Below, piece by piece: positions 18,128-27,718 of a stretch of 64,000 nucleotides of DNA. The stretch lies in assembly GCF_021726515.1 (NCBI RefSeq), contig NZ_JAKKCJ010000004.1, positions 1-64,000 on the forward strand. Direction: 5' to 3'. A model generated the notes under the pieces. The model had not been told where the DNA came from. It did not search any database and saw nothing but the letters and a program-made list of their open reading frames with translations. The stretch comes from Vibrio sp. CK2-1 (GTDB lineage Bacteria; Pseudomonadota; Gammaproteobacteria; Enterobacterales; Vibrionaceae). Position numbers and translations under genes: made by a program. Each line of letters opens with the position of its first letter. Within the stretch, counting starts at the first letter, position 1.

Positions 18128-20158
18128 ATGAGTAAGTTGTATCAACTGGTTTCCGATTATCAGCCAGCCGGCGATCAGCCAGAGGCGATTGCAAAGTTAT
18201 CTGAAGGTTTGGAAGTAGGCTTAGCCCATCAAACATTATTAGGTGTAACTGGTTCGGGTAAAACATTTACCTTAGCCAATGTGATCGCTAAAGCGCAGCG
18301 TCCAACGATTTTACTTGCCCCAAATAAAACGCTTGCCGCGCAGTTATATGGAGAAATGAAAAGTTTTTTCCCCAATAATGCGGTCGAATATTTTGTCTCT
18401 TATTATGACTACTATCAGCCGGAAGCGTATGTGCCGACCACAGATACCTTTATTGAAAAGGATTCTTCGGTTAACGCCCACATCGAGCAAATGCGTTTAT
18501 CTGCCACCAAATCTTTAATTGAACGTAAAGATGCGATTATCGTTGCCTCTGTGTCGGCGATTTACGGCTTAGGTGATCCGGATTCTTATCTAAAGATGAT
18601 GCTGCATATTCGTCGCGGAGACATTTTAGAGCAGCGTGACATTATTCGTCGTTTAGCCGAGCTGCAATATAGCCGAAATGACATGGTCTTTGAGCGAGGG
18701 AATTTCCGAGTTCGGGGTGAAGTGATAGATGTGTTCCCAGCTGATTCTGAGCATGATGCCATTCGTCTGGAAATGTTCGATGAAGAAGTAGAATGCATTA
18801 GCGTTTTTGATCCGCTAACCGGCGCAATTAAACAGCGAGATATTGCTCGTGCCACTATTTACCCTAAAACCCACTACGTCACACCACGTGAACGCATTCT
18901 TGAAGCAATTGAAGATATCAAAGAAGAGTTGGTTGAAAGACAAAAGGTTCTACGAGAAAACAATAAGCTATTAGAAGATCAGCGCATCACGCAACGTACG
19001 CAGTTTGATATCGAAATGATGAATGAATTGGGTTTCTGCTCTGGTATCGAAAACTACTCACGTTATTTAAGTGGACGCAAAGAGGGTGAGCCACCACCGA
19101 CGCTCTTTGATTATTTGCCTCATGATGGCCTGCTTATTATCGATGAATCCCACGTGACAGTGCCGCAAATTGGCGCGATGTATAAAGGTGACCGTTCGCG
19201 TAAGGAAACCTTAGTTGAGTTTGGTTTCCGTTTACCCTCGGCGTTAGATAACCGACCGTTGCGTTTTGAGGAATTTGAATCGCTCGCACCGCAGACCATT
19301 TACGTTTCAGCAACCCCAAGTGCGTATGAGTTGGATAAATCCGGTGGGGATGTGGCTGAACAAGTCGTGCGTCCAACTGGGTTACTCGATCCTGAAATTG
19401 AAGTCCGTCCGGTTGCCACGCAAGTTGATGATCTATTATCGGAGATTCGCTTACGAGTTTCAGTTAATGAGCGTGTGCTTGTGACTACTTTAACCAAGCG
19501 CATGGCGGAGGATTTAACGGAATATCTCACCGAGCATGATGTCAAAGTCCGTTATCTACACTCAGATATTGATACGGTTGAACGTGTTGAAATTATTCGA
19601 GACCTACGTTTAGGTGAGTTTGATGTGTTAGTGGGTATTAACTTACTTCGAGAAGGTTTGGATATGCCTGAAGTGTCTTTGGTGGCAATTCTAGATGCTG
19701 ACAAAGAAGGCTTCTTACGTTCAGAGCGCTCATTGATTCAGACCATTGGCCGAGCGGCACGTAATGTTCAAGGTAAAGCGATTTTATATGGCGATAGCAT
19801 TACCAAATCGATGCGTAAAGCGATAGACGAAACGGAACGTCGCCGCGCTAAGCAGCAGCAATATAATGAAGATATGGGGACGACTCCTCAAGCGCTTAAG
19901 AAAAGCATTCAAGACATTATGGAACTGGGTCATGTCGGTACACGCAAAGGTAAAAAAGACAGTAATGTGATTTCGCTATCTAAAGTCGCAGAGCAAGCGG
20001 CCGAATACCAAGCGTTAACCCCACAGCAGCTTGAGAAACAAATAAACCAGTTGGAAAGCGAAATGTACCAACACGCCCAAAATCTGGAGTTTGAACAAGC
20101 GGCACAAAAACGCGATGAGATTGAGAAGTTACGAGCGCAGTTTATTGTGAATAGTTAA
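18128..20158 (+). CDS. uvrB: Excinuclease ABC subunit B
   Basis: The 676-residue UvrB is the damage-verification helicase of nucleotide excision repair; it is loaded by UvrA and hands the lesion to UvrC. Walker A reads [10 protein letters not shown] (about 38-47), the beta-hairpin region [12 protein letters not shown] follows, the DEAD-like box is [11 protein letters not shown] and motif VI is QTIGRAARN. The C-terminal UVR domain (about 635-670, [16 protein letters not shown]) binds UvrC. Length equals the E. coli protein within a few residues. AAGAGGCAAGT precedes the ATG. The last codons resemble part of the repeat array that follows. Confidence 0.97.
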   Translation: MSKLYQLVSDYQPAGDQPEAIAKLSEGLEVGLAHQTLLGVTGSGKTFTLANVIAKAQRPTILLAPNKTLAAQLYGEMKSFFPNNAVEYFVSYYDYYQPEAYVPTTDTFIEKDSSVNAHIEQMRLSATKSLIERKDAIIVASVSAIYGLGDPDSYLKMMLHIRRGDILEQRDIIRRLAELQYSRNDMVFERGNFRVRGEVIDVFPADSEHDAIRLEMFDEEVECISVFDPLTGAIKQRDIARATIYPKTHYVTPRERILEAIEDIKEELVERQKVLRENNKLLEDQRITQRTQFDIEMMNELGFCSGIENYSRYLSGRKEGEPPPTLFDYLPHDGLLIIDESHVTVPQIGAMYKGDRSRKETLVEFGFRLPSALDNRPLRFEEFESLAPQTIYVSATPSAYELDKSGGDVAEQVVRPTGLLDPEIEVRPVATQVDDLLSEIRLRVSVNERVLVTTLTKRMAEDLTEYLTEHDVKVRYLHSDIDTVERVEIIRDLRLGEFDVLVGINLLREGLDMPEVSLVAILDADKEGFLRSERSLIQTIGRAARNVQGKAILYGDSITKSMRKAIDETERRRAKQQQYNEDMGTTPQALKKSIQDIMELGHVGTRKGKKDSNVISLSKVAEQAAEYQALTPQQLEKQINQLESEMYQHAQNLEFEQAAQKRDEIEKLRAQFIVNS

Positions 20159-20470
20159 TCGTTTCTCGTAGCTTGGACGCTCCGCTTCTCGTTGCTCGAT
20201 GTATTTGTCGAGTCACGAGAAACGAATTTCCGAGCAGTGTTGTTTATTGTAAATAGTTAAAAGCGATGATCGTTTCTTATCGCTTGGACGTTGTGTTTCT
20301 CATTGCTCGATGTATTTGTCTAGTCACGAGAAACGAATTTCCGAGCAGCGTTGTTTATTGTAAATAGTTAAAAGAGATAATCGTTTCTTGTCGCTTGGAC
20401 GCTGTGATTTTCGTCTCGCGATGTATTTGTCGAGTCACGAGAAACGAGTTTCCGAGCAACGTTTGTTATT
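20141..20470. repeat. Three tandem copies of a 111-bp repeat after uvrB
   Basis: Three units begin at about 20160, 20271 and 20382, exactly 111 bases apart, each starting CGTTTCT and containing the word CGAGTCACGAGAAACGA, then TTCCGAGCA. Each unit ends in TTTATTGTAAATAGTTAA, nearly the same 18 bases as the end of uvrB including its stop codon (20141-20158, one mismatch). The array fills the space between the convergent uvrB and ybhK genes and its last unit reaches the ybhK stop. A related array follows the RND pump at 47.6 kb. Confidence 0.9.
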
Positions 20471-21356
20471 GCAAAATAATCTTCTCAATTTCTTGTTGAA
20501 GCTTTTTACGATCATGACGCCATTCATGGTTAGGTGAGGCGAGGTTAACTTCGATGCATTGATAATTTTGGTCGACGTTTTCAGAAAAATTTTCACCGAG
20601 TAATATATCGACTTTACGACCATCACAAGCACGCTGACACCATTTCAATTTTTCTTCTAGGTTCATCATTCCTGCTGGTCCAAATTCATTATCTAGGTTA
20701 TCAACAAACACTAGCTTAGCTTGGGTGTTTTGGGCGATGGCTTTGCCAATATCAGGTAATAATAGTGGCGGCATAATGCTGGTTAAGAAACTGCCTGGGC
20801 CTAAGATAATGCAATCTGCCGATAAAATGGCATCAATGCCTTCTGCGGTTGCAGGCACTTCAGGCTCTACATATAAACGCTGTAGAGGCTCAGACATATC
20901 ATCGACATTGGTTTCACCGCGAACCCATTTGCCGGTTTTTGACAATGCAGTCAGATCAGCAGGGTGCTCGGACATAGGTACAATATTGACTTCCACCTTC
21001 AACATGTCACAAATCAGGTGAATCGCGTCCAGTGGGCGAATTGAGAGGTTATCTAGCGCGGTGAGCATTAAATTGCCTAGATTATGGCCGTTCAATTCAC
21101 CTGCACCACGAAAACGGTATTCAAACATCATCGAACTAATATTCGGCTCGGTAATCAGCTGATTGATGCAATTTCGGGTATCACCCCAAGCAATCCCGCC
21201 TTGGCATTGGCGAATACGTCCGGTAGAACCTCCGTTGTCAGTAGTGGCAACAATACCAGTGGCATTAGCACCAAAATCTTTTAGTGCGGCAAGCATACGG
21301 CCTAGGCCATGACCACCACCAATTGCGACGACTTTTTTGGTTTTATGAAAGGGCAT
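20466..21356 (-). CDS. ybhK: YvcK/YbhK-family (CofD-like) protein
   Basis: The 296-residue protein belongs to the UPF0052/CofD-like family; the Bacillus homologue YvcK is needed for growth on gluconeogenic carbon and for cell shape. Family motifs: VVAIGGGHGLGRMLAAL near the N-terminus, TDNGGSTGRIR, GDTRNC, and ILGPGSFLTSIMP in the C-terminal half. It is encoded divergently from moaA and convergently with uvrB, the same uvrB-ybhK-moaA order as in E. coli. The biochemical role in Vibrio is not settled. The ATG at 21356 gives a start typical of the family. Confidence 0.92.
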   Translation of the reverse strand: MPFHKTKKVVAIGGGHGLGRMLAALKDFGANATGIVATTDNGGSTGRIRQCQGGIAWGDTRNCINQLITEPNISSMMFEYRFRGAGELNGHNLGNLMLTALDNLSIRPLDAIHLICDMLKVEVNIVPMSEHPADLTALSKTGKWVRGETNVDDMSEPLQRLYVEPEVPATAEGIDAILSADCIILGPGSFLTSIMPPLLLPDIGKAIAQNTQAKLVFVDNLDNEFGPAGMMNLEEKLKWCQRACDGRKVDILLGENFSENVDQNYQCIEVNLASPNHEWRHDRKKLQQEIEKIILQ

Positions 21357-21574
21357 AATTTGGATTCTCTGCTGAATTGACCTTTGAAGTAAGGTTAAAT
21401 GACAATTCTTTGATATCAGTTAACTAAATATAACGACCTTATGCCTAAATGGGTATGGAAAAATCTCGTTTTGTTGCGTACCATTTAAAAACAGTGTTAC
21501 TGATCTACTTATCAGTAATCACGTCATAACTCCGAGCGTTAATCACTAAGTTCATTATTCGTTGTATCAATGAC

Positions 21575-21662
21575 TATTGGATAAGTTTTTAAAGCCAGTG
21601 ACATACTGTCACCAGGGTTGGTTTAGAAATGAGCCTTCCTCCCGTATTTGGAAAGGTGTTTC
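21575..21662 (+). promoter_or_regulatory. Moco (molybdenum cofactor) riboswitch
   Basis: The leader of moaA contains the hallmark 3' block CCTCCCGTATTTGGAAAGG (21638-21656) preceded by AGAAATGA, nearly identical to the E. coli moaA leader element. A hairpin GTGAC/GTCAC (21598-21612) lies upstream and is followed by ACCAGGG. The block includes the moaA ribosome-binding site, so ligand binding would control translation. The exact 5' limit is approximate. Confidence 0.85.
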
Positions 21663-22727
21663 GTGACTCAATTAGTTTCCCAATATATTCCTGATTTTTC
21701 GGGCGTATCCGATGTGGCATCTTCCACATCCACCACAGAAAATTCTCAATTTGTCGATCGTTTTTCGCGCAAGTTTTACTATTTGCGTCTGTCGATCACC
21801 GATGTGTGTAATTTTAAATGCACCTATTGCTTGCCAGATGGTTACCATCCAACCGGCAAGAAAAACTCGTCTTTTTTAAATCAAGCTGAAATTAAACGTA
21901 TCGTTAATGCCTTTGCCGATTGTGGTACTACCAAAGTACGTATTACTGGTGGTGAGCCTACACTACGCAAAGATTTTAATGACATCGTTGCCTCCGTTGC
22001 ACAAACCTCGGGCATTACTAAGGTTGCGACTACAACCAACGGTTACCGTATGGCTAAGCAAGTTGGCGATTGGAAAGAGGCTGGTTTAACGCATATTAAT
22101 GTCAGTGTTGATAGCCTTGACCCTCGCTTGTTTCATCAAATTACCGGTGAGAACAAATTCCATGATGTGATGGCCGGTATCGACCGCGCATTTGAAGTCG
22201 GGTATCAGCAAGTCAAAGTAAACGTGGTGTTACTGAAGCAGTTTAACGGCCATGCGTTACCGAGCTTTTTAAACTGGATTAAAGACCGCCCAATTCAATT
22301 ACGTTTTATCGAGTTAATGCAAACTGGTGAAATGGATGAATTATTTGAACAGCAACATCAATCGGGTGTCAGCATTCGTAATCATTTAATCGCAAATGGT
22401 TGGCTGCTGAAGGTGAAAGAAGCCAATGATGGGCCGGCGCAAGTGTTTGTGCATCCTGACTATCAAGGTGAAATTGGCCTGATCATGCCGTATGAAAAAG
22501 GCTTTTGTGAAACCTGTAATCGTCTGCGTGTCTCTGCGACAGGTAAACTGCATCTATGTTTATTTGGCGAAGAAGGCGTAGAGCTGCGTGACTTGTTGCA
22601 ACAGGATGAGCAAGAAAAAGATCTTATCGCACGAATTCAAGGTGCGCTCGATACCAAGTCCGTTAGCCACTTCTTGCAAGAAGGCAAAACGGGTATGACG
22701 CCACACTTGGCTTCTATCGGCGGTTAA
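21663..22727 (+). CDS. moaA: GTP 3',8-cyclase (radical SAM, molybdopterin step 1)
   Basis: MoaA converts GTP to 3',8-cyclo-GTP with two 4Fe-4S clusters. The N-terminal radical-SAM motif is CNFKCTYC, the SAM-binding stretch is TGGEPTLR and the second cluster motif is [18 protein letters not shown]; the C-terminal GG (SIGG) is intact. I chose the GTG at 21663: GGAAAGG lies 6 bases upstream and this fits the E. coli start. The longer frame from a TTG at 21648 would run through the ribosome-binding site itself. About 354 residues, slightly longer than E. coli (329) through an N-terminal Ser/Thr-rich extension. Confidence 0.96.
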   Translation: MTQLVSQYIPDFSGVSDVASSTSTTENSQFVDRFSRKFYYLRLSITDVCNFKCTYCLPDGYHPTGKKNSSFLNQAEIKRIVNAFADCGTTKVRITGGEPTLRKDFNDIVASVAQTSGITKVATTTNGYRMAKQVGDWKEAGLTHINVSVDSLDPRLFHQITGENKFHDVMAGIDRAFEVGYQQVKVNVVLLKQFNGHALPSFLNWIKDRPIQLRFIELMQTGEMDELFEQQHQSGVSIRNHLIANGWLLKVKEANDGPAQVFVHPDYQGEIGLIMPYEKGFCETCNRLRVSATGKLHLCLFGEEGVELRDLLQQDEQEKDLIARIQGALDTKSVSHFLQEGKTGMTPHLASIGG

Positions 22728-22766
22728 TTCTCCCTTTTACATTTTGATTTTTTTGAGGTTATCAAC

Positions 22767-23279
22767 ATGGCACGTGTTGCTGCTGAGTTTAAACCTGCAC
22801 GAATTGCAGTCCTGACCGTATCGGATTCTCGTACCCCTGAAAATGACACATCGGGCGATTATTTTGTTGAGCAACTTCAGCAAGTAGGGCACCAATTGGC
22901 TGAGCGTCAAATTGTCGCCGATAACAAATATCAAATTCGCGCCTTGGTTTCTCAATGGATTGCCGATGATGCTATTCAAGCGGTTTTAATTAGTGGTGGC
23001 ACAGGTTTCACCGCAAAAAACTATACAACGGAAGCACTGCAACCTTTATTTGATAAGCAAGTAGAAGGTTTTGGTGAGATTTTTCGCATGCTGTCTTTTG
23101 AAGACATTGGTTCTTCGAGCCTACAATCTCGCGCAATCGCTGGAATGGCTAATCAAACGGTTATCTTCGCGATGCCAGGTTCGACCGGTGCATGTCGTCT
23201 AGGTTGGGAAAAGTTAATCAAGGAGCAGCTTGATGCCCGTCATCGCCCTTGTAATTTTATGCCTCATCTTTCCGCTTAA
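22767..23279 (+). CDS. moaB: Molybdenum cofactor biosynthesis protein B
   Basis: The 170-residue MoaB/Mog-family protein has the MPT-binding motif ISGGTGFTAKN and the downstream MPGSTGACR, both characteristic of the family that adenylylates molybdopterin. In gammaproteobacteria MoaB lies in the moa operon but its individual role is less clear than MogA. It sits 39 bases after moaA, with TTGAGGTT before the ATG as ribosome-binding site. Complete length, no anomalies. Confidence 0.95.
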   Translation: MARVAAEFKPARIAVLTVSDSRTPENDTSGDYFVEQLQQVGHQLAERQIVADNKYQIRALVSQWIADDAIQAVLISGGTGFTAKNYTTEALQPLFDKQVEGFGEIFRMLSFEDIGSSSLQSRAIAGMANQTVIFAMPGSTGACRLGWEKLIKEQLDARHRPCNFMPHLSA

Positions 23280-23304
23280 AAAATTCTAATAAGGAATGAT
23301 ATCC

Positions 23305-23781
23305 ATGTCTCAATTTACTCATATTAATGCCTCTGGCGAAGCCAACATGGTCGATGTATCTGCTAAACAAGAAACGGTACGTGAAGCGCGTGCTGAAGCT
23401 TGGGTCACCATGTCGAAAGAAACATTAGATCTTATTGTGTCTGGTTCGCATCATAAAGGTGATGTATTTGCTACTGCGCGTATTGCAGGCATTCAAGCGG
23501 CCAAGAAAACATGGGATTTAATTCCACTTTGTCATCCTTTACTGCTTTCAAAAGTAGAAGTGCAGTTAGAAGCTAAGCCGGAAACTAATCAAGTTCGCAT
23601 TGAATCTGTGTGTAAACTAGCTGGCAAAACGGGTGTTGAAATGGAAGCGCTAACCGCAGCGTCAGTGGCGGCGTTAACCATCTACGATATGTGTAAAGCC
23701 GTGCAAAAAGATATGGTGATTGGTCAAGTTCGTTTACTTGAAAAAACCGGCGGTAAGTCTGGCCATTTTGTTGCTAATTAA
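23305..23781 (+). CDS. moaC: Cyclic pyranopterin monophosphate synthase
   Basis: MoaC converts the MoaA product to cyclic pyranopterin monophosphate. Family motifs: MVDVSAK near the N-terminus, LIPLCHPL in the middle, and [25 protein letters not shown] carrying active-site residues; the C-terminal Lys-rich GGKSG is present. I chose the ATG at 23305 (MSQFTHIN), because the in-frame ATG at 23296 would abut the AAGGA ribosome-binding site with no spacer. About 158 residues, as in E. coli (161). Confidence 0.95.
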   Translation: MSQFTHINASGEANMVDVSAKQETVREARAEAWVTMSKETLDLIVSGSHHKGDVFATARIAGIQAAKKTWDLIPLCHPLLLSKVEVQLEAKPETNQVRIESVCKLAGKTGVEMEALTAASVAALTIYDMCKAVQKDMVIGQVRLLEKTGGKSGHFVAN

Positions 23782-23817
23782 TTTGTTGCTTATTAATAAC
23801 TTTCGGAAGGTTGAACA

Positions 23818-24063
23818 ATGATTAAAGTTTTATTTTTCGCTCAAACTCGTGAGCTAGTTGGTGTTGATTCAGTGACAGTAGAAGCCGATCAGATTACAGC
23901 AGAAGCGCTACGTCAGCAGCTATGCGACAAAGGTGAGCAATGGGCGCAAGCGCTACAATCTGGCAAATTGCTGGTGGCAGTCAACCAAGATATGGTGAAA
24001 ATGGATACCGTGCTTAAATCTGGTGATGAGGTTGCCTTTTTCCCACCAGTAACAGGAGGCTAA
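23818..24063 (+). CDS. moaD: Molybdopterin synthase sulfur-carrier subunit
   Basis: This is an 81-residue ubiquitin-fold protein ending in the required Gly-Gly (PPVTGG). Its C-terminus is thiocarboxylated by MoeB and donates sulfur in molybdopterin synthase with MoaE. It starts 36 bases after moaC with CGGAAGG as ribosome-binding site and ends one base before moaE, so the two subunits are co-translated. Length matches E. coli MoaD (81). Confidence 0.95.
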   Translation: MIKVLFFAQTRELVGVDSVTVEADQITAEALRQQLCDKGEQWAQALQSGKLLVAVNQDMVKMDTVLKSGDEVAFFPPVTGG

Positions 24064-24064
24064 T

Positions 24065-24535
24065 ATGTCTTCAGCGGGAATGGTTACAGAAATGGTTAGC
24101 GTACAGTTTGAAGACTTTGATGTCGGCGCGGAATATCAGCAACTTGCACAAGGTACGGATGCGGGCGCGGTAGTAACCTTTGTTGGTAAAGTGCGCGATA
24201 TGAACCTTGGCGATTCCGTCACCGGGTTGAGCCTAGAGCATTATCCAGGAATGACTGAGCGTTCTTTAGTTCAGATTTGTGAACAAGCAAAATCACGTTG
24301 GCCGTTGCTGAATATTCGTGTGATCCATCGTGTTGGCGATTTAGATTTAGGCGATCAAATTGTATTCGTTGGTGTTTCAAGTGCCCATCGCAATGCGGCG
24401 TTTGAAGCTTGTGAGTTTGTTATGGACTACCTAAAAACCCAAGCGCCATTTTGGAAGAAAGAACGAACAGCGGAAAAAGTTCGCTGGGTAGAATCTCGTG
24501 ATTCAGATGCCAAAGCAGCGGATCGCTGGAAATAA
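24065..24535 (+). CDS. moaE: Molybdopterin synthase catalytic subunit
   Basis: The 156-residue MoaE forms a heterotetramer with MoaD and inserts two sulfurs into cPMP. Conserved features: GAVVTFVGKVRD, the HRVGDLDLGDQIVFVGVSS strand, and active-site lysines in KTQAPFWKKE. The AGGAGG before its ATG overlaps the end of moaD. A few extra residues at the N-terminus (MSSAGMVTE) are not essential to the fold; Met-6 is an alternative start. It is the last gene of the operon and is followed by a strong terminator. Confidence 0.95.
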   Translation: MSSAGMVTEMVSVQFEDFDVGAEYQQLAQGTDAGAVVTFVGKVRDMNLGDSVTGLSLEHYPGMTERSLVQICEQAKSRWPLLNIRVIHRVGDLDLGDQIVFVGVSSAHRNAAFEACEFVMDYLKTQAPFWKKERTAEKVRWVESRDSDAKAADRWK

Positions 24536-24562
24536 ATATCAGCATTGAATAGCTTAATAAAG

Positions 24563-24596
24563 AAAGGCCAATGATTTTAAATTCATTGGCCTTTTT
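24563..24596. terminator. Bidirectional terminator between moaE and chitinase
   Basis: A 12-bp stem AAAGGCCAATGA/TCATTGGCCTTT with an 8-base loop is followed by T residues on the plus strand, and by TTTCTTTATT on the minus strand. It ends both convergent genes. Confidence 0.8.
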
Positions 24597-24622
24597 GCTG
24601 TTAATGGTTATGTAGATGAATC

Positions 24623-27148
24623 TTAGTTACAGTTTGCTGCACCTAAGTTTTTCCACACGCCCCATTCACCAGATTGAGATGGATCTTGTCCTTGAGTCCA
24701 CCATTTGGCTTCATATAAGGTTCCACCTTGAGTGACTTGGTCGCCGCCAGTATAAACGGTTGCAGCATCCCATGCGTTGTCACAGGTATCGATAGTGCCT
24801 GACTTTTTCAGTACAACCACAGAGGCTGATGCTTCACTTGTCAATTCACCATCACTTACGGTTACCGTGAAGTTAAGCGTTGTATCTTGCTCATATTCAG
24901 CTGCAACAAAGCTAATGCTTGAACCTGAACCTGTTACGCCTGATGGCAGAGTCCAAGTGTAAGTTAGAGCATCGCCTTCCGCATCAGTTGAACCAGAAGC
25001 ATCAATAGTGACTGCATCGCCAGCATTAACTTGAGCAGGAGCGCTTAAGTTAGCAACTGGTGCAGTATTTGTTGGTTCAACATCAACAGGGTTAACGGTA
25101 ATGACCACATTATCGCTATCAGTTGCCCCTTCATTATCGGTGACAGTTAAAGAGAAGCCTAAAGTTTGGACTTCAGTCACTTCAGCAACATCAAAGCTAG
25201 TAGTTGCAGAGCTTGAGTTTTGAAGAGTAACGGATGGACCAGAAGTTTGCGTCCATTGATATGATGCAATGCTGCCATTGCGATCACTAGAAGCAGAACC
25301 ATCTAATGTTACCGTAGCAGGGCCGACAACCGTTTGATTAGCGCCAGCAGTTGCTGTTGGTGCAGCATTAGTCGCTTCACCCGCTAGGCCTTCGTGCATT
25401 GCATTAAGGATATCACCGTTATCGGCATCAATTTCCCAAGAGAATAGACCCGCTAAGCCTAAGCCGCGAACATATTCACCTTTAGCGATAACAGAGCGAG
25501 GGCTATCATAAGTTACTAACTTACCATCTGAACGGTTCCAAACCCACGCGGCTTCAGCTTGTTCATCATAGCCAGTCTCAAAGCCATTGATGCCTTCACC
25601 GTTTGGACCGATCATCGTGCTCTTCACACCTTTATAATCAATAACACCCGCTTCCCAAACACCTTGTTCTTTCGTGCCGGTGAGTTTGCCGTTACCTGTA
25701 CCCGTCATTGGGTCGCCTGCAACGGTTAAGCTTTCAGGCATTACACCATCCCAACCACGGCCATACATAGCAGCACCAACAACCAGTTTATTCGCCGGAA
25801 CGCCTTGTTCTAGCAAAATTTTGATTGCGTTGTCTGTTGTATAAGCAGGGCCTTTGTATGGTTCGCCTTCTGCATCAATACCTGTGCCGTCACATTGGCC
25901 AGGGCGCATGAAACTACCACAGTAAAGGGCAGTTTGGTGACCAGGAACATTATTCCAACCGCCGTAGAAGTCATAAGTCATGGCAAAGATGTAATCCATG
26001 TACTGAGCCGCGTCAGCATAATCAACATCTTCAAGTTTGTCGTAACCAACACCAATTGCTGAAGTCAGTTCGTACTCTTTACCATTTTGAACTTCCAGTT
26101 CATCTAACATGGCGCGTAATTCACGCATTAAAGCAATATAAGCAGGGCCATCGTTCACCGGATCACCTAGGTCAGTCGCTTCACCGCCGCCACCTGGGAA
26201 TTCCCAGTCAATATCTACACCATCAAAGAATTTCCAAGTCGTTAAGAACTCTTTAACCGATGCTACAAAGATGTCGCGTTTAGATTTATCAGTGAAGGAG
26301 AAAAATGGGTCAGAAAGCGTCCAACCACCGATAGATGGAACAATTTTTAGATCAGGATTACGCTGTTTAAGCGCCATCATCATGCCGAAGTTACCTTTGA
26401 TAGGCGTATCGTACTCATGACCTGCTTGTTTGAAGCTTTTTTGGTATGCAGCCCACGGGTCATGAATAACTACGTTGTAATCAGGCACACCCTGACAAGC
26501 GGTTTGCAATGCGTTAAAGCTGTTACCACCCACTGATTTAAGCGATTCATTTGGTCCACAAACAGGAATGAAACCATAAAGAATATGAGTCAAATTATCC
26601 GCTGGAATGTTATCGACGGTGTAACCGCGGTCATAAATACCCCATTCAACAAAGTAAGTACCGACAACGGTATTTGGGTCGGTATTATAAGTTTTATTGT
26701 TCGGGTCTACATTCATGGTTAACGGTGCTAAGTGAGAACCGTCAGTATCAGCAATTGATAGTTCAACTGGCTGAGTTTTGCTACAACCTGTTGCATCACA
26801 CGCTTCAATTTCCATTTGATATACACCGCCTTGGGCGTATTCAAATGAAGCCGTCGTTTTGCTGCCGCTAATCGGGCCGGTTGCGACTTTTTCACCATCA
26901 AAGTAAATGTTGTAAGTGTCGCCAGTTTCTCCGCTATATTGATTGAAAATAATATCGATTTGAGCATTTTCATGGTATTGAACCATGCTGTTGTAACCAG
27001 ATGTGGTTTCCATTGCTAAATCAATTTTGGAGAATTTTAAATTTTTTGAACCGTACATATCTAAGCTTGGAGCAGTAGGAGCGGCCATTACTGACGCTGA
27101 ACCTAACGCTAAAGCAATACTCACTGCGGTGAGATTGAAACGTTTCAT
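24623..27148 (-). CDS. chiA: Secreted chitinase A (GH18) with PKD-like and chitin-binding domains
   Basis: The protein (about 841 residues) has a signal peptide ending near VMAAP. A ChiN-type immunoglobulin-like domain (about 25-135) and a GH18 catalytic domain (about 160-590) follow. The catalytic motif is DGVDIDWEF, where the final Glu is the acid, with SIGGWT upstream and MTYDFYGGW downstream. Two immunoglobulin/PKD-like domains (about 600-690 and 695-785) come next, then a C-terminal CBM5/12-type chitin-binding domain rich in Trp (WDAATVYTGGDQV... WWTQGQDPS). The layout and length match Vibrio ChiA. I prefer the ATG at 27148 because its AGAGAG spacing is better than for the ATG at 27154. 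Confidence 0.94.
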   Translation of the reverse strand: MKRFNLTAVSIALALGSASVMAAPTAPSLDMYGSKNLKFSKIDLAMETTSGYNSMVQYHENAQIDIIFNQYSGETGDTYNIYFDGEKVATGPISGSKTTASFEYAQGGVYQMEIEACDATGCSKTQPVELSIADTDGSHLAPLTMNVDPNNKTYNTDPNTVVGTYFVEWGIYDRGYTVDNIPADNLTHILYGFIPVCGPNESLKSVGGNSFNALQTACQGVPDYNVVIHDPWAAYQKSFKQAGHEYDTPIKGNFGMMMALKQRNPDLKIVPSIGGWTLSDPFFSFTDKSKRDIFVASVKEFLTTWKFFDGVDIDWEFPGGGGEATDLGDPVNDGPAYIALMRELRAMLDELEVQNGKEYELTSAIGVGYDKLEDVDYADAAQYMDYIFAMTYDFYGGWNNVPGHQTALYCGSFMRPGQCDGTGIDAEGEPYKGPAYTTDNAIKILLEQGVPANKLVVGAAMYGRGWDGVMPESLTVAGDPMTGTGNGKLTGTKEQGVWEAGVIDYKGVKSTMIGPNGEGINGFETGYDEQAEAAWVWNRSDGKLVTYDSPRSVIAKGEYVRGLGLAGLFSWEIDADNGDILNAMHEGLAGEATNAAPTATAGANQTVVGPATVTLDGSASSDRNGSIASYQWTQTSGPSVTLQNSSSATTSFDVAEVTEVQTLGFSLTVTDNEGATDSDNVVITVNPVDVEPTNTAPVANLSAPAQVNAGDAVTIDASGSTDAEGDALTYTWTLPSGVTGSGSSISFVAAEYEQDTTLNFTVTVSDGELTSEASASVVVLKKSGTIDTCDNAWDAATVYTGGDQVTQGGTLYEAKWWTQGQDPSQSGEWGVWKNLGAANCN

Positions 27149-27718
27149 AGTCATTTCTCTCTTTAGTCCTTTCTTAATGTGCTCACCTAAAAAAGATCAG
27201 GTGAAACCTGCACTTCACTTGTGCATCACTGGCAGTGTTGATGAGATAACGTGAGTCAACAAAGAACAAAAAGACAATTTTGAATCGATATACAATTAAT
27301 AATTCGCGTTATGAAATATCTTTCAAGCAAACTCTCTTTGAAGTCTCTATTTGATAAAACTTGTCAAAAATAGGCTTGAAAGTAATAAAAATTGAGCTAC
27401 GTAAAACAGGAAGTAAAAGATTGAAATTCATATAGGTAGAGTGAATTTAACTATGCAATCGATTTCATTTGGATATACATACTGTTAATAGGGAAAAGTG
27501 TAATCTATGTTACGTTTTTATAATTTTGTTGTGGTGGATCCCAGAAAATATTGATAGCTTATCCCGCTCTATATATCGCTATAACTGTACTGGTTAGAGT
27601 AAAAATCGCGCAAAGCATTAAAAACTAGTGAAGACTACTAATTGACCAGTGTTGGATAGTTATAATCGATATAAAGATGTCACGGATGCATTAATATAAA
27701 AAATTGGAGTTTACCCAT
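27149..27718. promoter_or_regulatory. Divergent intergenic region between chitinase and oppA
   Basis: These 570 AT-rich bases hold the promoters and leaders of two divergent genes. TATAAT at about 27663 is a plausible -10 element for oppA, but no well-spaced -35 is obvious. No open frame or hairpin of note was seen. Confidence 0.4.

Noticed and set aside
20160-20470. An integron cassette array or attC sites at the 111-bp repeats
   Set aside because: No attC core pair or cassette genes lie between the repeats; units hold only non-coding repeat sequence.
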